A stretch of DNA of 64,000 bases from Odiellus spinosus (Eukaryota; Arthropoda; Arachnida; Opiliones; Phalangiidae). Position numbers and translations under genes: made by a program. The stretch lies in contig OY987234.1 of NCBI GenBank assembly GCA_963920705.1, positions 19,859,794 to 19,923,793 on the forward strand, written 5' to 3'. Shown here piece by piece: positions 36,264 to 45,979 of the stretch; position 1 is the stretch's first letter; the number at the start of each line of letters is the position of its first letter. The notes below the pieces were generated by a model. That model had not been told where the DNA came from, made no database searches, and saw nothing but the letters and a program-made list of their open reading frames with translations.

Positions 36264-36419
36264 TCTCTGAAATTATTTATACTTAAGCCTACTATATTTA
36301 GTAAAGCCTACAAATAACGTCGGATATCTAAGTTAGCCTATACCAATCTAGGATATATATATATATGACAATATTCAAGCTAATCGAAATAGAATAATAA
36401 AGGGGTATTATGAAATTGT

Positions 36420-37700
36420 TCGAGATAAATGAGTAAAAATGACTAAACACCGTCATAAAATGTCCAATCGTCGAGAAAAAATCGTGTGAAAAAGACGAAA
36501 AATCTCAATCTTTAAGCGTGACACAAATTAAAGGCGCAAGAAACGTCTAAGTATCGGGAGAGTCTAACTAACTAGATTAAGTAACAAAGACGGAAGTGTA
36601 AGCGTCGAACGAATTGATAAAAATTGTAAATAGAAAATATGATAAATCAAACTGAAAAAAAGTACGTTGAAATTGATTAGCGGTGGGACAAATTAATTAA
36701 ACCGTGAAAAACGTCTAAATATCGATAGAAGATAATAAGGTTGTGAAAGAAAATTGTTAATGTAATGAAAACATCAAAGACGCAGATAATTGATTGAAAC
36801 CGGTGTAATATATTAAAAAGACGGGAGTAAAATTGTCTAAAGACGCAGATAAATAATTGAAACCGGTGTAATATATTAAAAAGACGGGAGTAAAATTGTC
36901 TAAGAGCCGTCATAAAATGTATAAGCGTCGAACAAAGTGATCTAAAATTAGGGAAAACGATAAAAATGTTTAAGTAGTGAAATAGTTTAACAAAGTTGGA
37001 AGATAAAACGTCCAAGTGTCGGGAAAATAACGAAGATGCGGATATTAATGTCGGAGACTCAAAACTAAATAGGAAAGGAGAGGGATTTTAATATTGAAAT
37101 ACCGAAAGAAGTTAACACTTGATTCGTAAAAATACAATGTTTCTGTAAAATAACAGATACTCGACAAAAGCATTATTACTCTTTGGGTTAGTTTCTTGTA
37201 CGTATTTTCTACGAATACTATGCCGCGACGTGATGATAATTTAACCGCGCGTGTTTAAAATTTGAATCGCACACGTGAACCGCTTAACATAGAGATAAGC
37301 AAAAACACGACTACAGTTTCTGGAACGTTTTTAGCAAGGCTCAATCGTAAAAAGAAGCAAAATCCGCTTTCAACCTTTTCACCAGTATACGATAAAACGA
37401 CGAAAAATTTGTTTATTCGGTAAAACAAATTAACATAACCGTGAAAAAAGTCTAAATATTGGAGAAGTTAATATAAAGCGGAATGAAACGTCTAAGTTTC
37501 GGCATAAACAACAGCAATGTCGAAGAAGCGAAACAAAATAACAGGTCTAAATCAAGGGAGAAATTAACAAAGACGTAAGAAAAACATCTAATTAACGCGA
37601 TAAGGAAGCAAAGACGGGAATGAAAATGTGAAGGTACGTCATAAAATATCCAAGTGTCGATTCAAATTAACAAAATCGTGGGTAAAATTGTATTTGTCAC
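36420..37700. repeat. Degenerate iterons converging on the palindrome centre, left arm
   Basis: A phrase close to AAAACGTCTAAGTGTCGG, spaced by about 30-45 bp of AATTAACAAAGACGGGAG-like sequence, recurs many times (for example near 36,545, 36,705, 37,006, 37,480 and 37,650). A 69-bp unit is duplicated exactly at about 36,770-36,905. The mirror array fills 37,881-39,161. Frames of up to 112 codons here are repeat artefacts. Confidence 0.7.
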
Positions 37701-37771
37701 CATCCTCATCGTCGACGATTCTAACCTAACCTAACTTCGCGAAATTACATCAGGATGAATGGCGGGGCGCC

Positions 37772-37809
37772 TCTTTTCAATCTCCTTGGCGGATCGCCAA
37801 GGAGTTGAC
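37772..37809. repeat. Asymmetric spacer hairpin at the palindrome centre
   Basis: 38 bp not shared by the arms. It holds its own hairpin, CTCCTTGGCG-GAT-CGCCAAGGAG (37,782-37,804), whose centre is about 2.5 bp off the axis of the large palindrome. It is flanked by GC-rich arm ends (GGCGGGGCGCC). Confidence 0.9.
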
Positions 37810-37880
37810 GGCGCCCCGCCATTCATCCTGATGTAATTTCGCGAAGTTAGGTTAGGTTAGAATCGTCGACGATGAGGATG

Positions 37881-39161
37881 GTGACAAATACAATTTTACC
37901 CACGATTTTGTTAATTTGAATCGACACTTGGATATTTTATGACGTACCTTCACATTTTCATTCCCGTCTTTGCTTCCTTATCGCGTTAATTAGATGTTTT
38001 TCTTACGTCTTTGTTAATTTCTCCCTTGATTTAGACCTGTTATTTTGTTTCGCTTCTTCGACATTGCTGTTGTTTATGCCGAAACTTAGACGTTTCATTC
38101 CGCTTTATATTAACTTCTCCAATATTTAGACTTTTTTCACGGTTATGTTAATTTGTTTTACCGAATAAACAAATTTTTCGTCGTTTTATCGTATACTGGT
38201 GAAAAGGTTGAAAGCGGATTTTGCTTCTTTTTACGATTGAGCCTTGCTAAAAACGTTCCAGAAACTGTAGTCGTGTTTTTGCTTATCTCTATGTTAAGCG
38301 GTTCACGTGTGCGATTCAAATTTTAAACACGCGCGGTTAAATTATCATCACGTCGCGGCATAGTATTCGTAGAAAATACGTACAAGAAACTAACCCAAAG
38401 AGTAATAATGCTTTTGTCGAGTATCTGTTATTTTACAGAAACATTGTATTTTTACGAATCAAGTGTTAACTTCTTTCGGTATTTCAATATTAAAATCCCT
38501 CTCCTTTCCTATTTAGTTTTGAGTCTCCGACATTAATATCCGCATCTTCGTTATTTTCCCGACACTTGGACGTTTTATCTTCCAACTTTGTTAAACTATT
38601 TCACTACTTAAACATTTTTATCGTTTTCCCTAATTTTAGATCACTTTGTTCGACGCTTATACATTTTATGACGGCTCTTAGACAATTTTACTCCCGTCTT
38701 TTTAATATATTACACCGGTTTCAATTATTTATCTGCGTCTTTAGACAATTTTACTCCCGTCTTTTTAATATATTACACCGGTTTCAATCAATTATCTGCG
38801 TCTTTGATGTTTTCATTACATTAACAATTTTCTTTCACAACCTTATTATCTTCTATCGATATTTAGACGTTTTTCACGGTTTAATTAATTTGTCCCACCG
38901 CTAATCAATTTCAACGTACTTTTTTTCAGTTTGATTTATCATATTTTCTATTTACAATTTTTATCAATTCGTTCGACGCTTACACTTCCGTCTTTGTTAC
39001 TTAATCTAGTTAGTTAGACTCTCCCGATACTTAGACGTTTCTTGCGCCTTTAATTTGTGTCACGCTTAAAGATTGAGATTTTTCGTCTTTTTCACACGAT
39101 TTTTTCTCGACGATTGGACATTTTATGACGGTGTTTAGTCATTTTTACTCATTTATCTCGA
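37881..39161. repeat. Degenerate iterons, right arm
   Basis: Mirror image of the array at 36,420-37,700. Together they make a roughly 2.7-kb repeat domain around the centre of the element. Confidence 0.7.
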
Positions 39162-39317
39162 ACAATTTCATAATACCCCTTTATTATTCTATTTCGATTA
39201 GCTTGAATATTGTCATATATATATATATCCTAGATTGGTATAGGCTAACTTAGATATCCGACGTTATTTGTAGGCTTTACTAAATATAGTAGGCTTAAGT
39301 ATAAATAATTTCAGAGA

Positions 39318-39725
39318 TTGGATTCATTTACTATAAAAATTTTAATTAACAATTTATTTTTATGCAATCACAAATATTTTTTATCGTATATTTTAAACTC
39401 TGAACACCACCGGCAGAACAACGCTCATCAGGCATTACTGCCTGTTCACTCGATAATGACGGACGGTAATACTTCTTTTGTTGAATCAATACACACTTCC
39501 TATGTTGAAAGCAATCACGGGACATGTAAAAGTGTAGCAGTTTCCCGAGAGCTGGAACTGACGCGAGATCGTTATCACATCTCGGGCAAGAGAGTTGATA
39601 ATTGCGGGGTACTTCACATCATTCGGCTATTGTTGATTGATCTAAAGACAAAATATATGATCACTTTGGAGATAAATAACGATTTTGAAAAAGTTGAACT
39701 ATACGCTCTAATTGATGCCCAATAA
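39318..39725 (+). CDS. Small unknown protein frame, right arm
   Basis: Identical mirror copy of the frame at 35,856-36,263. Here TATAAATA at about 39,300 can be read directly upstream. Confidence 0.4.
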   Translation: MDSFTIKILINNLFLCNHKYFLSYILNSEHHRQNNAHQALLPVHSIMTDGNTSFVESIHTSYVESNHGTCKSVAVSRELELTRDRYHISGKRVDNCGVLHIIRLLLIDLKTKYMITLEINNDFEKVELYALIDAQ

Positions 39726-39785
39726 TGAATTCTCAACTAAATATGGATTGACTTGGGAATACTATGAATCAATTTCTATACCCTA

Positions 39786-40036
39786 TCTAAAGATTAACGT
39801 AGATATCTATTTTATATTTAAACTATAGGTTAACGTAGAAGACTATTGTATATTTAAACTAGAGTTTAGCGTGGAAAACTATTTTAAATTTAAACTAAAG
39901 GTTAGCGAAGATAACTACTTTAAATACTACGTTAAAATATATTGTTTTATATTTAAACTAAAGTTTAGTGTAGAAAGCTATTTTATATTTCAACTAAGAG
40001 TTAACGTAAATACCTATTTTAACAGCGTTAAAATAT
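39786..40036. repeat. AT-rich minisatellite, right arm
   Basis: Mirror copy of the 37-bp repeat at 35,545-35,795. Confidence 0.8.
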
Positions 40037-40150
40037 ATTTCATGCTTACCGATAGAAATTTTCTGGAGATGGAGGTGAAGATTTATTTTTTCTCTTCCTT
40101 TTGACGAGGATGGGGTTGTAGGTTGTGATGATTAGGATTTGAAAAATTCA

Positions 40151-40196
40151 CTATTTATACCCTCCTATTACCTTAAACCATGAGTCACCGATTAAG
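40151..40196 (-). promoter_or_regulatory. AP-1-like module plus TATA box, right arm, site 2
   Basis: Mirror copy of 35,385-35,430. Confidence 0.55.
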
Positions 40197-40427
40197 ATGG
40201 GGAAACAACGTTTGAGTTGAATCTTGTTTATTTTTAAATGATGAAAGGAAAGAAACTTTTCTCGTTATAAGTAAATATTTGTAGAGATAAACGTGATAAT
40301 GTTCGTAGGATGGTGAAGTTAGAAAAAAATAAGAGATTTTCAGTAGAAAGATTAATATATCCCATTTTATTGAATTAAACACTATTATTGATTATACATA
40401 TGAAAATTATACATGAAAATGGCAAAT

Positions 40428-41069
40428 TTATTTGCTACGTTTTATAACCGTTCGTACGTCGTCATTCTCTTCGGTAGTAAATAAATTAATTTTATCAACA
40501 TGAAACTTAGTTAATACTTTACAACGTACATCATCCAAAAATTTAAATAAGGGCGTACGTAAACAATTGTTACACCATGTAGCAAACACGTTGGTGACTA
40601 TTTCTCCTACGTTTTCGGGGTTTATGTATCCGTGGTATTGAATGTGATCAACGTCGTCTTCGGAAGATATAACGCCTTCAAGCTGGAAGCAATCGCTACA
40701 CATACGTAATCTTCGATACTTCTCGAAATATTTCCTACGCACCGAATAGTACGATGTGATAATGTGATTACCTGTTATGAAGTATGGGGGTGGGTCACTG
40801 TATTCTGTGTTCAACACTCTATTGTATTGAAACCATGATAACTTGACGCTCGGATCTATAATTATGTTTAAGGAATCATTCAGCACGTCATCCCACTCGT
40901 CCTCATCATCCTCGTATACATCTATAAAATCTTCGTAATACTCCACTGTACTTTTTACGAATATTTCTTCCAAGTCTTGGACGATGAATGTTGACAGTAT
41001 TTTTATATATATCGTGGAGTGATAATTCACGACCCGACATCGAATAAATTTCGTTCTTCGCACATACAT
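40428..41069 (-). CDS. Acidic, Cys-rich protein frame, right arm
   Basis: Identical mirror copy of the 213-residue frame at 34,512-35,153, with the same acidic patch and CxxC pairs. Confidence 0.5.
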   Translation of the reverse strand: MYVRRTKFIRCRVVNYHSTIYIKILSTFIVQDLEEIFVKSTVEYYEDFIDVYEDDEDEWDDVLNDSLNIIIDPSVKLSWFQYNRVLNTEYSDPPPYFITGNHIITSYYSVRRKYFEKYRRLRMCSDCFQLEGVISSEDDVDHIQYHGYINPENVGEIVTNVFATWCNNCLRTPLFKFLDDVRCKVLTKFHVDKINLFTTEENDDVRTVIKRSK

Positions 41070-41577
41070 ATAGCCGGAAGGGTTGATGTAAATTCTTCCT
41101 GTCGTTGTTAAGGTTCTCAGTGGGTTGGATGTTTGATGATGTGGTAAATGAAACGTCTGGAGCTACGTTGGGGACGGACGGACCATCAGCTGAAGTGATC
41201 GGGACATCGTTGGAAGGTGATAAGACATCGTTGGGTGATGATGGACCATCGGTAGAAGTGGACGGGACATCGCTGGAGGATGACGGGACATCGTTGATAG
41301 ATGCGATTATGGCGATAGTCTGGGATGTAGTCTCGTTCATCTTCGTCTTCTTAACGTTCTCGATAGATTCCATGGATCGAGCTCGTTTCAGGATGGATTC
41401 ACGACTCGTTTCTTCCTTATGGCGGGATAGACTATGGATGGTGAGGTGCTCCTTCTTTGTGAAGTATACGTTGCAAAATTTACACGGGAATTCTTCATAC
41501 TCGTGTTTTTCTCGAGCATGTTGAAGTAATCTTCCAACTTGGGAAAACTTAGCCCCACAATTGCGACAGATGACCAT
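40906..41577 (-). CDS. Two-finger C2H2 zinc-finger protein frame, right arm
   Basis: Identical mirror copy of the 223-residue frame at 34,004-34,675. Both C2H2 fingers are present. Confidence 0.65.
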   Translation of the reverse strand: MVICRNCGAKFSQVGRLLQHAREKHEYEEFPCKFCNVYFTKKEHLTIHSLSRHKEETSRESILKRARSMESIENVKKTKMNETTSQTIAIIASINDVPSSSSDVPSTSTDGPSSPNDVLSPSNDVPITSADGPSVPNVAPDVSFTTSSNIQPTENLNNDRKNLHQPFRLYVCAKNEIYSMSGRELSLHDIYKNTVNIHRPRLGRNIRKKYSGVLRRFYRCIRG

Positions 41578-41655
41578 AATGTAACTAACTTAAGTTAAAG
41601 ACTTTTAGTATTACCGGAAGAGATGATGATGCTTGGTGAGAACTTAAACTTTGAT

Positions 41656-41680
41656 AATTAAACAATGAGTCACTGATTAA
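41656..41680 (-). promoter_or_regulatory. AP-1-like promoter module, right arm, site 1
   Basis: Mirror copy of 33,901-33,925. Confidence 0.55.
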
Positions 41681-41834
41681 TTCTAAGTCCTTTTTCTCAC
41701 CCTTTCCACTCTGGGGAAATTATCCTTACCCATTTGATATGAACAGAATATGAAAGTTTTATTTGCCTACTTTTGATATCAATATTAAGAAATGTCATAT
41801 TTAACAGTTTGAAATTCGGAATTTTATTTTGTAT

Positions 41835-42513
41835 TTACAAATATTGTTTCGAAATGCAAATAATTCTAGTCACCATTTGCTTACAAAATTCGAAACTTAA
41901 AAAAGTTGAATTATTAAAAATTTCAGTAATTAATTGGATATTTAAATTATTAATCGCAGTTGAAAAATTCATTTCTACACGCTCAGCCCAATCATAGGTT
42001 AAACAATCGTGCTGTAATTGCGATGGATGGTCAATGAGACACCCGTTACACGAGTTTTTAATAAGTTCCGTTAGCTGTGAAACTACTATGTCCTTTATAG
42101 CTTGGTAGACTTTCTTAGTTTCGTTAAGCATGATTTCAACTTGTTGATGCTTTTCCAAGAGTTTCTCCCATAGAACTCCTCCGATGGCGAATCCATTTTT
42201 AGTGGGAAATAACATCCCATAGTTCTTCCCGTTTCCCGTCGTCATTTCACGGATATTAAGCATCTTCCGGTCCTGGTATGACTTGAGTTCCACCCGTTTA
42301 TTGTTTGACCCTTCCAAGAAAACTGACGAAGGACTTGCACCCTCGTTTTGGAAGTATTGCGTGATTTCTTCCCTCATTCGGTATATTTGAAAGTACTCAT
42401 CCTCGCTGAGATTAATTCCAGTGGATCCATCAGTAAATCCAAGTCTAATTTCACATTCGGGAGTAACTGTGACCGATTTTCTCGATGAGATTTCGAATAC
42501 GTTCGTGTTGTCC
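41835..42513 (-). CDS. PC4-like DNA-binding protein frame, right arm
   Basis: Identical mirror copy of 33,068-33,746, with the same likely 5' intron (42,514-42,706) and PC4-like pattern. Confidence 0.6.
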
Positions 42514-42782
42514 CTGTAAATGATAGAAACGGCTAAGTTAATTGAGGTTTTATACTAATAATAAGATGTCAGGAATAAAAATTACTAAGTTATTTAAGAG
42601 GACAGTGAAAATTTCAAAGTTATTTAGGGTTAGGTTAATAATTTCCAAGTTATTTAGGGTGGCACAAATAATTTATAAGTTAATTTTAGAGTAAAATGCT
42701 ACTTACATTTTTAGTGTTCTTGTGGATGACTTGAATACGGTTGATGGCAGCTTTAAATGACTTATCTAAAATATATCCTAGC

Positions 42783-42789
42783 TTTTATA
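42783..42789 (-). promoter_or_regulatory. TATA box of the PC4-like gene, right arm
   Basis: Mirror copy of the TATAAAA at 32,792-32,798. Confidence 0.6.
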
Positions 42790-42820
42790 CTCTAAAATAG
42801 GTGTCATATCAGTTGAGAAA

Positions 42821-43091
42821 TTGGTTTTCTCGAAGAAGTGTTGGGTTTTACCACGAGTTTCAACGTATTTCCCCGATAAAACCCGCTTTTAAACCTAGAA
42901 ATATGAGTCATATAAGTTGTGAAATAGGTTTTACCAATGACGCGTAGGGTTTTACCAAGCGATTCAGCGTCAAATCAGTACTTGAGTTGTGAAATAGGTT
43001 TTACCAATGACGCGTAGGTTTTTACCAAGCGACATATCAGTACTTGAACTTTGGAAGTACGTTTTACCAATGCCGCGTAGGGTTTAACCAC
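42821..43091 (-). promoter_or_regulatory. Iterated TGGTAAAAC promoter repeats, right arm
   Basis: Mirror copy of the array at 32,490-32,760. Confidence 0.6.
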
Positions 43092-43375
43092 GGGCTTTAA
43101 TTGTATATATCATTAGTGTATTTCAATTTTCATACACGTTGTAATTAGGCCTAACTTTCCAATTTTAATTTGATATCGTGGTGTTCGTCAGCTTGTTTGA
43201 GTATTTTTCCGCATTTATTATAATGTTTAAGACAAATAATTGTATATTTGTAGTTAAAATTTATAGTTATGTTTACTTGGGGAAATTCTTGTAGTTATTT
43301 GTTAAGATATTTGAAAATCCATCAATTTATCTGGTGTGATTTGAGATAGGACACGCAAAGACTTTTGTCGATAAC

Positions 43376-43733
43376 ATGATACTACTGATAGGAGAACCGC
43401 GCGAAATTCGAAAACGATAAAGGCTTTAAGAGGTTTCAGTATAGGTTATAGATTCACATTTGATTTAGCGCCTTATCATTTAAACTTTCAATCATGTGAT
43501 ATATGAACATAGAGATAAGAAACAAGAATATAAAAATATATTTATTTTTCCAATGAGTTTTAAGATAAGATCTGGCATAGGTGATAATACGATAGGAAAC
43601 CCGCGCGGAATTCGAAAACGATAAAGGCTTAAAGAGGTTTCAGTATAGGTTATAGAATCGCATTTGATTTGGCGCCTTATCATTTAAACTTTCAGTGATA
43701 AATGTACACAGAGATAAGAACCGAGAATATAGA
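43376..43733. repeat. Tandem duplication, period 204 bp, right arm
   Basis: Mirror copy of 31,848-32,205. Confidence 0.8.
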
Positions 43734-43768
43734 TAAGGATGGAAAATATTTTTAAAGTTGATATGAGA

Positions 43769-43833
43769 AGACGGCGTAGTCTGCTAATGCACTTACCTCA
43801 CATACATTGGGTACCAGGTTCGAAACCCGGATG
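43769..43833 (+). other. tRNA-like sequence with poly(A) run, right arm
   Basis: Mirror copy of the tRNA-like stretch, here on the plus strand: A-box-like part from about 43,773, B-box GGTTCGAAACC at about 43,817-43,827, then A27 at 43,834-43,860. Confidence 0.55.
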
Positions 43834-43864
<31 letters not shown>

Positions 43865-43968
43865 GAATAATAAAAATAAAAATAAAAAAATGGGCGCCAT
43901 TTTGAGCTCCCGGCTCCATCGGCTCCATCGGCTCCCAAGTGGGGCAGTACGCTCATTTTCCCCCTACT

Positions 43969-43974
43969 ACTGTA
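43969..43974. repeat. Target-site duplication, right (ACTGTA)
   Basis: Direct repeat of 31,607-31,612, immediately after the last base of the palindrome. Confidence 0.9.
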
Positions 43975-45280
43975 AGGTCAAGTTTTAAATCTATTTAGGC
44001 CCCACAGAGCATGTACAAGCTTTTTGAACACTTTGCACTAACAAAGATTAACTCAATACTTGATAAGTGTTAGAACTCAAGCAATCAGTAGAGAGGTAAA
44101 AAAAGGGCTTGTAAAACTAAATTTTGGCCTAATTATAAGTTTGGTAAAAAACATTTGACTGAATAAAGGACTTGTTACATACTTCAGGCTACTTTTAATA
44201 TTAAATTATTCAAAAACATATCTCGGATAAAAAAGATGGTGTAACTAACTATTTAAACGTGTTTATAATATATCCATGAATTAATATCCACGTGCCAGAC
44301 TTCAAAAACAATTTTCAAAACTATTATCTTAAGAAGAGACAATAGAACGAGACATATTTCGGAGGGGAAGATTCTTGGCAAGACATCTCTAATAGTTCGC
44401 TAGTAATTATTAATCAATTGGTTAGAGAATTAATGGAAAAGGAAACGGCGCTTGATCGTCCACGAAAGACAAAATATAATCAAGAGATTACTAATTAGAT
44501 ATTCAAATGACGTAATTGAATTCTAACAATTATTTAACAGAGCGTAAAATTTAAAACATCTCTTTTTAAAACACCAATAGTAGAACGTAATCTGGTCACG
44601 TGACTACTGCCCGTTTTCTATAGCAAGTGGATTGAATCCTTATCCCAGGTTAGGTTAATTATCGCCAAATTTTAATTAAATTAACGGTCGTTTTCTAAGT
44701 TTATTTAATATAATTAACACCAAATAATTTTAATCTTGGCTAAATTCCTACAAATTATTCCAAAAAAATTTAATTGATATTCAAATTAAAGGTCGATATA
44801 AAAGAAATTATTTTCTTTTTATGGGAGCGTTTTCAACACAGTATTAATTACTACGCACGATAATTAAAAAGGCAAGTCTGATTGGCACGAAAAAGAAAAT
44901 AAAAGACGTGTACCGCCAAATAAATATTTTCCGCCCAATTTGAATGAAGATTATTATATAGGTGAAGGTCTCTATTTCTTCGAAACACATTTTTTAAAAC
45001 AAAAAGACAGCTACAGAAAATGAATGACTTTGCGAAGCTTTTTATATACTTTTTTCTCTTTTTTTTTAAAGGAAGATTTGAATGAAATTCCTCTTTTAGA
45101 CTCTGTATATATGTTTTCGAATGTGGGATTCTCAATCAGAGACTTCGCCTAATTGTTGAAATACCTATCTAACTTTAAGCGCGTGATTCTCATGCCAATT
45201 TTTGTTAGAGAGAGTCTTAAAGAAATAGTCTCAAAATTAAGTAAGATATATTTCAAAAGCAAATCGAGTAAAGCCGATAA
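43975..45280. other. Non-coding stretch
   Basis: AT-rich DNA with no gene that I can support. A segment at about 44,595-44,655 (TCACGTGACTACTG ... AAGTGGATTGAATCC) resembles one at 59,526-59,600, so a small unclassified dispersed repeat may lie here. Confidence 0.5.
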
Positions 45281-45592
45281 AGGATGAATGTAATCTAATT
45301 ACAAGTAATTTTTTATCGATTACATATCGTAAATATTTACAAACAAATAGTAAACTAGAAATAAAATTAAAACTTATCGAGAAAAAAGGCTTAGAATGGA
45401 GATTTTCTTCACCTAGAAATTTTGAAAGATTATCGGCCAATGAGCAAAGGCCTATCGTTAAAGCGATATCTTCGTGAGATTTCCAAAGACATTCGACCAA
45501 TCGAAATTTATTTCTAGTTTAATATTTGTTTATTTTTTTAATTGATGGATAAGGAATCTATAAAAAATCACTTGTTACATTGAATTGTTCCT
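45281..45592 (+). mobile_element. Kolobok T2-like MITE, old full-length copy
   Basis: About 312 bp matching both ends of the T2-like family with many substitutions and internal losses: AGGATGAATGTAATCTAATT on the left, CTATAAAAAATCACTTGTTA on the right, then TTAA (45,593-45,596). The left TTAA has decayed to GATA. The central inverted repeat is still visible (CCAATGAGCAAAGGCC). Confidence 0.78.
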
Positions 45593-45642
45593 TTAAAGCT
45601 TAGGCATGTAACTTAATTTTAACGTGGCGCGAATTCCTAGAT

Positions 45643-45979
45643 CAGAAGCCGATGAAACCCTCCTTTGAAGTCTACTACTCCAATGTTCCATATAGCGCTC
45701 CTCTCTGTATGGGTAAAATTCCCAATTTTACGAGATCGGAGGGGTCCTACTTCATCCCCCCTGTCTACGGAAAATTGGAAATTCTCTCTCTCCACAAACG
45801 ACGACGTTTTTTGGACGAACTCCAAGGCTGCTAGAGATATTCGCTCGACGAGCTCCCGCTCCGAAAACATCTACCGTTAGGAGGCGTACGGATCGCGCCT
45901 TTTGAGAATAACCCATACAGAGAGGGATAGACAAGACCCGGGAGTAATAGACTTCAAAGGAGGGTTTCATCCTCTTCTG
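45643..45979 (+). mobile_element. CAGAAG-family MITE, copy 14 (mosaic A/B)
   Basis: Complete body. The left half has the A block ATCGGAGGGG; the right half has the B block TTTTGAGAATAACCC and the rare GGATCG and GAGCTC variants of copy 4. The flanks (CCTAGAT and ATTATTT) do not match, so the target duplication is absent. The right end reads CATCCTCTTCTG. Confidence 0.92.

Larger units (their letters stand above)
31613..43968. mobile_element. Giant palindromic virus-like element (Maverick/Polinton-type ends)
   Basis: A 12,356-bp element made of two inverted arms (31,613-37,771 and 37,810-43,968, 6,159 bp each) around a 38-bp spacer. Every position x in one arm pairs with 75,581 minus x in the other. 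All frames over 60 codons are the same in both arms, and a 27-base homopolymer has equal length in both. The ends read AGTAGGGGGAAAATGAGCG and its complement, and the element sits between 6-bp direct repeats (ACTGTA). Six-base duplications and a 5'-AG start are typical of Mavericks/Polintons. I see no type-B polymerase, integrase, protease or capsid frame, so it looks like a non-autonomous, doubled half-element. Arm identity, an exact duplication and the absence of nested MITEs suggest it is young. Family assignment is inference; the boundaries and symmetry are seen directly. Confidence 0.85.

Noticed and set aside
36677-37015. 112-codon frame with FRQFYSRLFNILHRFQ repeated (mirror 38,566-38,904)
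   Set aside because: It is the translation of the duplicated iteron DNA in the palindrome and lacks any promoter or family signature.
31613-43968. The whole palindrome as a plain fold-back sequencing artefact
   Set aside because: An artefact would normally mirror the flanking DNA too. Here symmetry stops exactly where a 6-bp direct repeat begins on both sides. Misassembly of the interior remains possible and is listed as a test.
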